The notes below the pieces were generated by a model. The model did not search any database. It was not told the origin of the DNA and saw only the letters and a program-made list of their open reading frames with translations. Shown here one piece after another: positions 14,930 through 21,845 of a stretch of DNA of 64,000 nucleotides; position 1 is the first letter of the stretch; every line of letters begins with the position of its first letter. This DNA comes from Planctomycetota bacterium (lineage in GTDB: Bacteria; Planctomycetota; SZUA-567; H5-PLA8): the NCBI GenBank assembly GCA_027493525.1, contig JAOSKN010000001.1, forward strand, positions 2,046,001 to 2,110,000, written 5' to 3'. The translations under genes were made by a program, and so were the position numbers.

Positions 14930-16465
14930 TCAGGCGTCCTCCGCATTCGTCTGCCACGGGCTGAGCGGCCGGCCGCGCCAAGTCGCCGGAAGGACGGTGG
15001 CGTGCCCGTTGCGCGAGAGCCGCTCGGCGGCGGCGAGGACCGCGGCGTTCGCGCCCAGCTCCGCGCGGCGCTTGCCGTTCGACTTGGCCTCCAGCGTGAG
15101 CGCGGCCAGCCAGCCCGTGTCGTACGCGCCCGCGCGGAAGGCCGGCTCGTTGATCACCCGCGCGAGGAACGGGGCGGTCGTGACCACCGGCGCGATGAGC
15201 GTCTCGTGGAGCGCCAGCGTCAGGCGGTCCAGCGCCTCCTCGCGCGTCCTGCCCCACGCGAGGACCTTGCCCAGCAGCGAGTCGTAGTAGGGGCTCACCT
15301 CGAGACCGGCCTCGGCCCAGGCGTCCACGCGCACGCCCGGCCCGGAAGGCCAGTGCACGGCGTCCATGCGGCCCAGCGACGGGCGGAAGCCGGCGCCGGG
15401 ATCTTCGGCGATCACGCGCGCCTCGATCGCGTGCCCCTCCGCGCGCAGCTTCGAAGGCTCGAACGAGAAGCCCAGCCCGCCGGCGACGCGCAACTGCTCC
15501 TCGACGAGGTCCAGTCCCGTGCGCAGTTCGGTGACGGGATGCTCGACCTGGAGCCGCGCGTTTGTCTCGATGAAGTAGAAATCCGTCGTGCCGGCGGGGA
15601 CGAGGAACTCCATGGTTCCGGCGCCGCGGTACTTGACGCTCGCGGCGAGCTTCGCGGCGAGGTCGCCCATCTTCTTCGCCGCGCGCGGCGGGAGCGCTGG
15701 CGCGGCGGACTCCTCGATCAGCTTCTGGTGCCGGCGCTGGACCGAACACTCGCGCTCGCCGAGGCTCACCGCGCCGCCCTGGCCGTCGCCGAGGACTTGG
15801 ATCTCGACGTGGCGGACCTGCTCGAAGTACTTCTCGATGAAGACACGGCCGTCGCCGAAGGCCGCCTGGGCCTCCGAGCTGGCGCGGGCGAGGCTCTCTT
15901 CGAGCTGGCTCGGCCGAGCGACGACGCGCATGCCGCGCCCGCCGCCGCCGGCGGAGGCTTTGATCAGGACCGGGTAGCCGATCTCCGCGGCGATGCGCTT
16001 GCCGGCCTCGGCGCCCTCGACGGGCTCGCGCGTCCCCGGCACGGTGGGCACGCCGGCCTTGCGCGCGGCCTCGCGCGCGGCGAGCTTGTCGCCCAGCGCG
16101 CGCGACTGCTCCGGCGCGGGGCCGACGAAGAGCAGCCCCGCGTCCTCGACGGCCTCGGCGAAATCGTCGTTCTCGGCCAGGAAGCCGTAGCCGGGGTGCA
16201 CCGCCTCGGCCTTCAGCCGCTTCGCGGCGGCGAGGACCTTTTTGAGGTCGAGGTAGACGGCACGCGGGTCGCCATCGAGTTCGACCGCGCGGTGGCAAAG
16301 GCGCAGGTGCGGCAGCCCCGCGTCGGCGCTTGAGAAGAGCCCCAGCACTTCCAGGCCCAGCCGGCGCGCGGTGCGGGCCACGCGCAGGGCGATCTCGCCA
16401 CGGTTGGCGATCAGGACGCTCCGCGGCAGCGCGGCGCTCCGGCGGCGTCGGGGCGAGGCGCTCAT
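14930..16465 (-). CDS. Biotin carboxylase subunit of an acyl-CoA carboxylase
   Basis: 511 residues from ATG 16465, which overlaps the stop of the preceding gene (ATGA). The protein uses ATP and bicarbonate to carboxylate biotin on the carrier protein. Signatures: VLIANRGEIALRVARTARRLG at the N-terminus, EAVHPGYGFLAEN, the glycine-rich ATP loop KASAGGGGRGM, and FIETNARLQVEHPVTE. At the C-terminus it lacks a biotin domain; that is the separate gene at 14292. Long plus-strand ORFs here are shadows. Substrate class (propionyl-CoA) is inferred from the pccB-like gene 12 kb away. Confidence 0.92.
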   Translation of the reverse strand: MSASPRRRRSAALPRSVLIANRGEIALRVARTARRLGLEVLGLFSSADAGLPHLRLCHRAVELDGDPRAVYLDLKKVLAAAKRLKAEAVHPGYGFLAENDDFAEAVEDAGLLFVGPAPEQSRALGDKLAAREAARKAGVPTVPGTREPVEGAEAGKRIAAEIGYPVLIKASAGGGGRGMRVVARPSQLEESLARASSEAQAAFGDGRVFIEKYFEQVRHVEIQVLGDGQGGAVSLGERECSVQRRHQKLIEESAAPALPPRAAKKMGDLAAKLAASVKYRGAGTMEFLVPAGTTDFYFIETNARLQVEHPVTELRTGLDLVEEQLRVAGGLGFSFEPSKLRAEGHAIEARVIAEDPGAGFRPSLGRMDAVHWPSGPGVRVDAWAEAGLEVSPYYDSLLGKVLAWGRTREEALDRLTLALHETLIAPVVTTAPFLARVINEPAFRAGAYDTGWLAALTLEAKSNGKRRAELGANAAVLAAAERLSRNGHATVLPATWRGRPLSPWQTNAEDA

Positions 16466-17034
16466 GGGGCCGTGGAGGCGTGCCGCTCCAGGACCTTCCA
16501 GCGCAGGCTGCGCAGGACCGTCTCCAGTTCCGCCTGTTGCGCGCGCGGCGCGTTGGCCGGCCACTGCGCCAGCACGCACAACTCGGCGTCGCCCTCGGTC
16601 AGCGAGACCACCCAGCCGGCCATGGCGCGCTTGGGCGTGTCGAAACTGAAGCGCAGGCCCTTGGCCTCGCGGCCGGCAAGCATGACCTCGTGGGGACGCG
16701 CGGCGAGCCGCTCGGCGCCCTTGCGCAACGCTTCCACGACCAGCTTGGGCTGCGCGCCGGGGTCGGGCTGATTCCTGAGGACGCGGAGTTCCAGGTGATA
16801 GCCCTCGGGCCCGCGCAGGCGCACGGTGTCGCCGCCCGCGCCGTCCGCCGCCGGCTCCAGCGTCCATGTGGCGAAGTAGGTAAAGGACAGGTCCGCGCCG
16901 GCGTAGTTCGACGAGGCCTCCGTCGCCTCGACCTCCCGGGGCGTCCCGCCGCGAGCGCGGTCCAGGGCGTTACAGGCGCAAAGACACGGCAGCAGGCTCA
17001 GTACCAGAACCGGAAAGCGGCGCATGGGACGCAT
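16462..17034 (-). CDS. Lipoprotein of unknown function in the carboxylase operon
   Basis: About 190 residues; starts at ATG 17034 or ATG 17025. The signal is short and hydrophobic (RRFPVLVLSLLPCL) with a plausible lipobox LCAC, so the protein should be lipid-anchored. The body is a beta-rich domain (YFATWTLEPA, then GYHLELRVLR, then GWVVSLTEGDAELCVLAQWP), similar in style to small envelope domains that measure nothing obvious. Its stop overlaps the biotin carboxylase start, so it is transcribed with it, though no functional link is apparent. Confidence 0.6.
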   Translation of the reverse strand: MRPMRRFPVLVLSLLPCLCACNALDRARGGTPREVEATEASSNYAGADLSFTYFATWTLEPAADGAGGDTVRLRGPEGYHLELRVLRNQPDPGAQPKLVVEALRKGAERLAARPHEVMLAGREAKGLRFSFDTPKRAMAGWVVSLTEGDAELCVLAQWPANAPRAQQAELETVLRSLRWKVLERHASTAP

Positions 17035-17075
17035 CTTGCCGCATGGCCCGCGAACGGGCAAGAACAGGGCGGGGC

Positions 17076-17492
17076 TCACGCGCCGAGTTTCTCGCGCACG
17101 AAGTCCATCTCGTCTGCGCTCAACCCGAGCCATTCCGAGGCCTCGGCGTGGTTGCGGAAAACCGCGCATTCCGGAAGCGCCTCCTCCATCAGCATCTGGT
17201 ACATGCGCGAGAAGCCGTACGCGACGTCGCTCGGCGCGACCACCGCCAGCCGGTAACTCTCGTGCCGCGCCACCTGCTCGCGATCGCGGTCCACCAGCAT
17301 CCCGATCCCCGCCGAGGTCACCTTCGGCTCGGTGACCTTCTCCAGCGAGACGTATTCCCGGCGCCGCGTGGGGATGCGGGTGTCGCTCGACTGCGCGTGG
17401 AAGAGCGCCAGCAGGTCCGCGTCGGTGACCTGCCCCGCCGCGACCGTGACCACCAGGCGCGTCGTCGGATGGAGCGTGTAAGTGAACGGCAT
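17076..17492 (-). CDS. STAS/SpoIIAA-like small protein
   Basis: 138 residues. Pattern: MPFTYTLHPTTRLVVTVAAGQVTDADLLALF at the N-terminus, a middle RREYVSLEKVTEP, and a C-terminal helix ending SADEMDFVREKLG. The order strand-helix-strand-helix and the 'T-RLVVTVAAGQVT' opening fit SpoIIAA-like single-domain proteins seen in planctomycetes and proteobacteria. No phosphorylatable Ser can be confirmed. It is transcribed away from the GntR regulator. Confidence 0.5.
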   Translation of the reverse strand: MPFTYTLHPTTRLVVTVAAGQVTDADLLALFHAQSSDTRIPTRRREYVSLEKVTEPKVTSAGIGMLVDRDREQVARHESYRLAVVAPSDVAYGFSRMYQMLMEEALPECAVFRNHAEASEWLGLSADEMDFVREKLGA

Positions 17493-17632
17493 GCAAGGGC
17501 CTCGGAGAAGATCGGTTTACCGCAAGACCGGGGCATCTCCAAGCACAGCATGAAGCCCGCGGAGCCGCCGCAAAGGGAGGGAGGCTGGATTTCGGGAATT
17601 CGAGCGACAGGGTCCGACTAGCGGAGTATAAA

Positions 17633-17647
17633 GTCTATACCATAGAC
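17633..17647 (+). promoter_or_regulatory. Perfect palindromic operator upstream of the GntR/LacI regulator
   Basis: GTCTAT-ACC-ATAGAC, a 6-bp perfect inverted repeat with a 3-bp spacer, sits 41 bp before the regulator's TTG start in an AT-rich stretch that must hold its promoter. Size and symmetry fit a GntR-dimer half-site pair, so autoregulation is likely. Confidence 0.65.
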
Positions 17648-17687
17648 GCATAAGCATTATCTTAGGTTTTAATTTGGAGGCAGGCCC

Positions 17688-18800
17688 TTGTCCGAGAAGC
17701 CGATCCGCTGGGTGACCAAGGCCGAACAGATCGAGCAGATGATCCGGGAGCAGATCCGTTCGGGGGAGCTGAAGATCGGGGAGAAGCTCGAGGCCGAGAC
17801 GGCCATCGCGCGGCAACTGGGCGTGCACCGGCTGACGGTGAACAAGGCCATGGCGAGCCTGGTGCGCGACGGGCTGCTGCGGCGAGTGCAGGGGCGCGGG
17901 ACATTCGTGGCCGAGCCCGGGGGCCGGAAGTTTACCGGGACGCTCGGGGTGCTGTACTCGGCGCCGGCCGACCGCGTCCGGACCGACAGCTTTTACGGGC
18001 GGATCATCGACGGCATCCGCGAGGTCACCGGCGGGGACGTGCTGCTGCTGGGGAACGCGACCACGGCCTTCGGCATGGCCGGCCCGCCGCTGGACGAGGT
18101 CGCCTTCGACCGCGTCGACGGCCTGATCCTGCTGGAAGTCTTCGACGAGGAGTACATCGCGAACCTGCTCAAGCGGACCTCGGTGCCGGTCGTGGTGGTG
18201 GACTTCGAGCCGCGCAAGGTTTCGTGCGATTACGCGATCCTGGACAACTTCTCGGCCTCGCGGGCCTGCACCGAGCACCTGCTGAAGCTGGGGCACCGGC
18301 GCATCGCGCACGTGGGCGAGCCGCCGCCGCCGCAGAAGCGCTTCGTGGACCCCGCCTGGCAGGACCGCCGCCGCGGCTGGGAAGAGGCGCTGAAGCAGGC
18401 GGGCATCGCCGAGACGGCGGCGCTGTTTTACCCGTTAGCTGGGCGTTCCAGCGCGGGGGTCGAGACGCACCTGGCCAAGGCGCTGCAGATGCCCGCCTCC
18501 AAGCGCCCGACCGCCTGGGTCTGCGCGGGGGACGACATCGCGCTGCAGTTGATCTTCCAGGCCCAGAAGTCCGGGCTGCGCGTGCCGGAGGAGATGAGCT
18601 TCACCGGGTTCGGGGACTTCGACCCCGCGAGCTGGACCGTGCCGAAGCTGACCACCTGCCGCGCGGACTTCGCCGAACTGGGCCGCTGGGCCGCGCGCCG
18701 GATCGCCGAGCGCAACGACGGGACGGACGACAAGCCCGTCCGCCATGTCGTGCCGGTCGAACTGGTAATCCGGGAATCCTGCGCGCCACCGCCGAAGTAG
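17688..18800 (+). CDS. GntR-family regulator with LacI-type sugar-binding domain (AraR-like)
   Basis: 370 residues from TTG 17688, preceded by GGAGG at 17676-17680. Residues 10-80 form a GntR winged helix: EQMIREQIRSGELKIGEKL, LGVHRLTVNKAMASLVRDGLL, QGRGTFV. The rest is a periplasmic-binding-protein-like effector domain of LacI type (GTLGVLYS, FYGRIIDGIRE, VDGLILLE, HLLKLGHRRIAHVG, TAWVCAGDDIALQ, FTGFGDFDP). This chimera is the AraR architecture, which senses a sugar. Its regulon is unknown; no sugar operon is adjacent, but the rhamnose cluster lies at the far end of the window. Confidence 0.88.
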   Translation: MSEKPIRWVTKAEQIEQMIREQIRSGELKIGEKLEAETAIARQLGVHRLTVNKAMASLVRDGLLRRVQGRGTFVAEPGGRKFTGTLGVLYSAPADRVRTDSFYGRIIDGIREVTGGDVLLLGNATTAFGMAGPPLDEVAFDRVDGLILLEVFDEEYIANLLKRTSVPVVVVDFEPRKVSCDYAILDNFSASRACTEHLLKLGHRRIAHVGEPPPPQKRFVDPAWQDRRRGWEEALKQAGIAETAALFYPLAGRSSAGVETHLAKALQMPASKRPTAWVCAGDDIALQLIFQAQKSGLRVPEEMSFTGFGDFDPASWTVPKLTTCRADFAELGRWAARRIAERNDGTDDKPVRHVVPVELVIRESCAPPPK

Positions 18801-18814
18801 CCGGGGGCAAATAA

Positions 18815-18838
18815 GAGCGGCGCCCGCAGGCGCCGCTC
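18815..18838 (+). terminator. Hairpin between convergent genes
   Basis: Perfect 10-bp stem GAGCGGCGCC/GGCGCCGCTC with a CGCA loop. It lies 15 bp after the regulator's stop and 31 bp before the end of the opposing thioredoxin-like gene. There is no T tract, so it may act bidirectionally or as a Rho-dependent stop. Confidence 0.6.
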
Positions 18839-18868
18839 GCACGTTCCCGAGTTCGCCCGGCGAGCCGC

Positions 18869-19372
18869 TTACTGGCCCGCGGCGGCCTTCCACTTCGCGA
18901 TGGCGCCGGCGGCATCGGAGGTTACGTCCCCGCGCCCGTTCTTGCTCAGGACCTTGCCGTCGGGGCCCAGAATGACCAGCGCCGGGATGCCGCGAATCTC
19001 GTGCGTCTTCGCCAGCCCGTTCGCGACGTTCCCGCGCCACTTCAGGGTCGGCCACTGCATCTTGGTCTCGGTCATGTACTCCTTCTGCGCATCGGCGGTC
19101 TTGTCGCTGCTCACGAAGACCACCTCGAAGTCCTTCTGGTTCTCGTCGCGGAACTTCACCAGCATCGGCGTGAAGACCTTGCAGGGCGGGCACCAGTGGG
19201 CCGAGAAGTACAGCCCCACGATTTTGCCCTTGAGGGTCGCCGGATCCACCGCGTTGCCCGCGGCGTCATGCAGGCCCTCGGGGAACATCTCCTTCCAGGG
19301 GTCCTTGTCTTCCGCCCGAACCCCCGAAGCCAGCAAGACCAGCACCGCCAGCGGCGCCATCCAGTTTCGCAT
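18869..19372 (-). CDS. Secreted TlpA/nucleoredoxin-like thioredoxin
   Basis: 167 residues with a cleavable signal peptide (MRNWMAPLAVLVLLASGVRA). The thioredoxin fold carries the active site SAHWCPPCKVFTPML near residue 60 and the cis-Pro segment RGIPALVILGPDG. The WCPPC core and 'LYFSAHWCPPC' context match the nucleoredoxin/tryparedoxin-like branch found in planctomycetes and verrucomicrobia. It is expected to act as a disulfide reductase or peroxidase partner outside the cytoplasm. Monocistronic, convergent with the GntR gene. Confidence 0.85.
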   Translation of the reverse strand: MRNWMAPLAVLVLLASGVRAEDKDPWKEMFPEGLHDAAGNAVDPATLKGKIVGLYFSAHWCPPCKVFTPMLVKFRDENQKDFEVVFVSSDKTADAQKEYMTETKMQWPTLKWRGNVANGLAKTHEIRGIPALVILGPDGKVLSKNGRGDVTSDAAGAIAKWKAAAGQ

Positions 19373-19555
19373 GATCCGTCTCCTTTTTCGGTTGAGACTC
19401 CGCGTTCCACCCTACATTAAAGTCCCCGCGCGGCAGCTTTTGCTGCCCGGGAAGAAGTTTTGCGGGCTTGGGATTTCGATCTGCTCCGCTTCCTCAACTC
19501 GAATATAATTCAAGGGTTGCCGCGACGGGTCAAGTCCAATGCACAGGAGCGTCAG

Positions 19556-20482
19556 ATGCCCAAACCGGCTCAGCCGACCTCTTCGAAGGCCCTCCGGGCC
19601 GCCTACCTGCGCTGTCTGGGGCCCTGGCCCGGGGCCTGCCCGCTCCGGACGGAAGTCCTCGAACGGACGCGCAAGGACGGCTACGTACGGGAGAAGCTGC
19701 GCTTCCAGACGCTGCCGGGCGAGTTCGTCCCCGCGTACCTCCTGATCCCCGAGGGCCTGCGCGCGCCGGCCCCGGCGCTCCTGTGCCTGCACCAGCACGC
19801 CGGGAAGTACGAACTCGGGAAGAGCGAGGCGGTGGGGCGGATCGGCGCGGCGCATGCCGACTACGCGCTTCGCTTCGCGCGCCTAGGCTTCGTCACCTTC
19901 GCCTTTGACGCGCGCTGCTTCGAGGAACGGCGGACCTACTGGGACGGCGACGGGATCGAGAACGACAAGCGCTGCCTGCTGGGCACGTCGCTGGCCAAGC
20001 TGATGCTCTGGGACCTCAAGCGCGCCCTGGACGTGCTGGCCGCGCGCCCCGAGGTCGATCCGAAGCGCATCGGCGCGGTGGGGCATTCGATGGGCGGCTT
20101 CGAGGTCGGCATGGCGCTGGGGCTCGAACCGCGCCTCGCCTGCGGCGCGATCTCGTGCGGCGTGCGGACCTACGAAGGAACCTTCCGGCGCGGCGAGCGC
20201 GTCCCGGCGATCCACTACGTCCCGGGCCTCTACGCGCGGATGGACCTGCCCGAGGTCTACGCGCTGGCCGCCCCGCGCCCGCTGCTGGTGATGGCCGGTA
20301 AGCGCGACACGACCTGCAAGTACGAGGACTTCCGCGCCGCCGCGAAGGTGCTCCGCGCCCGCTACCGGCAGGCCGGCGCGGCCAAACGCCTGGCCCTGCG
20401 CGCCGAGGACGTCCCGCACACCTTCAGCGACTCGATGTACGCCGCCGCCGGGCGCTGGTTCCGGCGCTGGCTGGGCCGGTGA
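19556..20482 (+). CDS. Alpha/beta-hydrolase, acetyl-esterase/dienelactone-hydrolase type
   Basis: 308 residues. ATG 19556 has GGAG seven bases upstream. The fold is clear: FVPAYLLIPEG and PALLCLHQHAGKYE (oxyanion region), then the nucleophile elbow VGHSMGGFEV near residue 180, an Asp in AGKRDTTCKYED, and a His in DVPHTFSD. The catalytic triad Ser-Asp-His is complete. This subfamily (abhydrolase_7-like) deacetylates sugars or hydrolyses small esters, often in planctomycetes. No signal peptide is seen, so the action is cytoplasmic. Substrate unknown. Confidence 0.75.
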   Translation: MPKPAQPTSSKALRAAYLRCLGPWPGACPLRTEVLERTRKDGYVREKLRFQTLPGEFVPAYLLIPEGLRAPAPALLCLHQHAGKYELGKSEAVGRIGAAHADYALRFARLGFVTFAFDARCFEERRTYWDGDGIENDKRCLLGTSLAKLMLWDLKRALDVLAARPEVDPKRIGAVGHSMGGFEVGMALGLEPRLACGAISCGVRTYEGTFRRGERVPAIHYVPGLYARMDLPEVYALAAPRPLLVMAGKRDTTCKYEDFRAAAKVLRARYRQAGAAKRLALRAEDVPHTFSDSMYAAAGRWFRRWLGR

Positions 20483-20491
20483 GGCCGGGCC

Positions 20492-20524
20492 GGGTTCTGG
20501 GTTCTGGAGGCTGGGTTCTGGAGG
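20492..20524 (+). repeat. 7-bp-period array after a stop codon
   Basis: GGGTTCT, GGGTTCT, GGAGGCT, GGGTTCT, then GGAGG: four heptamers in register, starting 10 bp after the esterase stop codon. It is followed directly by the REP-like hairpin at 20531-20559. Confidence 0.85.
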
Positions 20525-20530
20525 CGGCGA

Positions 20531-20559
20531 GCCACGGGTCGGGGCAGCCGCCCCGTGCC
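20531..20559 (-). repeat. REP-like palindrome, copy A
   Basis: Read on the - strand the core is GGCACGGGGCGGCTGCCCCG followed by ACCCGTGGC. The GGCACGGG arm pairs with CCCGTGGC and an inner CGGC/GCCG-type stem forms around it. Near-identical copies are at 33451-33482 and 60604-60635, each next to a gene end. Confidence 0.75.
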
Positions 20560-20878
20560 GGGTGACTCGCGGATTTCAAGCAAGTGCCTGGGGTTGCAGG
20601 CTCGCTGAGCGTGTCTACGAAAGCTTAAAAAAGATGCACTATCGTGCACGACAGGACTTCGCGCACACTTGCGAAGACTTCTGAATATCCTATGCAATGA
20701 CCCGAAATGCCGAATACGGAGCCCCGTCCTGGAAGTCTACGAGAGCTGAAAAAAGATGCACAGGTGTGCGTGGAGCAAACCCCCAAAGACCGAATTGCTC
20801 CACGTGGAGCAAACACTACTCCAAAGTGGTCGAAGGTCTAGACGAGCCTGCCGAACGGCGCGGCCATGCTAAAGTGGA
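20560..20878. other. Intergenic stretch with direct repeats and palindromes, no gene
   Basis: No credible ORF. It holds a 25-bp near-identical direct repeat (GTCTACGAAAGCT at 20613 and GTCTACGAGAGCT at 20735, both followed by an A-run and GATGCAC), the inverted pair TGCAC/GTGCA at 20635-20648, a repeated TGGAGCAAAC, and a perfect 18-bp palindrome centred on CACGTG at 20795-20812. The base composition is lower in GC than the flanks. Confidence 0.6.
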
Positions 20879-21256
20879 TTACTTCGCGGCGCGCGGCATG
20901 CCGGCATAGATCGTGTGCCCCTGATCGTCCTTGAAGACCAGTTCGCGGGTGCCCCAGTCGGTGTCGCAGGGCGGTTGAACCAGGTCGACGCCCGCCTCGC
21001 GCAGCCGCCGCCCGAAGGCGTCCACGTCCTCGACGCTCAGGTAGAGGTGCAGATGCCCGCCCTCGTCCACGAACTCGATGGACGGATCGGGGGTATCGAC
21101 TCGCTTGAGATGAAAGCTCCCGCCGGGCGCGCGCAGGCCGGCGTAGAAATCGGCGTGCCGGAACTCAAGCTGAAGGCCGACCTTCTCGGTGTAGAAGCGG
21201 ATGGTCCGGTCGAGGTCGGTCGTGCGCAGTTGCGGCGTGATTTTCTGGACGGACAT
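20879..21256 (-). CDS. VOC-superfamily (glyoxalase/bleomycin-resistance-like) protein
   Basis: 125 residues from ATG 21256, preceded by AGGAG. The sequence shows two VOC half-domains: ITPQLRTTDLDRTIRFYTEKVG with 'LEFRHADFYAGL', then HLHLYLSVEDVDAFGRRLREAGV with 'DTDWGTRELVFKDDQGHTIYAG'. Metal-ligand-like His and Glu positions (H in HLHLY, E in RELV) are present in the second half. The substrate cannot be inferred; antibiotic resistance or lactoylglutathione-type chemistry are equally possible. Upstream codons in frame are not part of it. Confidence 0.75.
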   Translation of the reverse strand: MSVQKITPQLRTTDLDRTIRFYTEKVGLQLEFRHADFYAGLRAPGGSFHLKRVDTPDPSIEFVDEGGHLHLYLSVEDVDAFGRRLREAGVDLVQPPCDTDWGTRELVFKDDQGHTIYAGMPRAAK

Positions 21257-21385
21257 GGGCAGGGCTCCTGGAGGTGGGGGGCTTCCAGATGTGCGCTTCA
21301 GCAAGGGACCAGCGAACGGCCTTGCCAAGCCAGCTTCACCGGCGTGCGCCTGTTCTCCATGAGGTTGCGGTCGCCTGCGGCGCTT

Positions 21386-21402
21386 CCATAACGGGGTTAT
21401 GG
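21386..21402 (+). repeat. Hairpin between the VOC gene and the PIN gene
   Basis: CCATAAC and GTTATGG as a perfect 7-bp inverted repeat around GGG, in the 166-bp gap. It lies 20 bp beyond the PIN gene's stop on the - strand and could serve as that operon's terminator, although no T tract follows. Confidence 0.45.
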
Positions 21403-21422
21403 GGGCTACCCGCGTAGGCTCC

Positions 21423-21845
21423 CTATGAACCCTTATCACGCAGTTTTGCAACAAATCCGGCCTGCTCAAAATGGCGGTCGTTAGTAAGGGCGTCAGTGAT
21501 GCCGTCGCGCGTCATCAATTCGAACGAGACACAGTCAACCAAACTGTACTGCTTGTCGGCATGACGCTTATACCGTGCGAGACCGCATTCGAACGTAGAG
21601 CGCGACTGTTCCACGACAGTCACGCGCCTATCTGCCCGAAGTCCCTCAACTACCTGCGCCGCGGCGGCCCGCATCTCCTGTCCCCGCCCGCCGAAGAAAT
21701 TCAGCACTTCGGTAAGGACCTCGTCCGTGGTGACAACTTGTACGTTCTTGAGCTGCTTCTGTGCAGCGATCGCAACCGCATGAAGTTGGTCGTTGCGGTG
21801 GAGGATCGCGATCCAGTAGCACGCATCGGCAAAAATGCGGTTCAT
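21423..21845 (-). CDS. PIN-domain protein coupled to a DNA methylase
   Basis: 140 residues. PIN-type acidic residues are visible: D in FADACYWIA near the N-terminus, E in VLTEVLNFF near residue 45, D in YSLVDCVSFELM near 105 and D in ALTNDRHFEQAGF near 123. PIN domains of this kind are metal-dependent ribonucleases. Its ATG overlaps the TGA of the methylase gene (ATGA), so it is translated with it rather than with an antitoxin. No VapB-like antitoxin gene lies next to it. This makes it unlike an ordinary vapBC locus. Confidence 0.75.
   Translation of the reverse strand: MNRIFADACYWIAILHRNDQLHAVAIAAQKQLKNVQVVTTDEVLTEVLNFFGGRGQEMRAAAAQVVEGLRADRRVTVVEQSRSTFECGLARYKRHADKQYSLVDCVSFELMTRDGITDALTNDRHFEQAGFVAKLRDKGS

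Noticed and set aside
20795..20812. lox- or dif-type recombination site
   Set aside because: The palindrome has no central asymmetric spacer, and no tyrosine recombinase gene is near.
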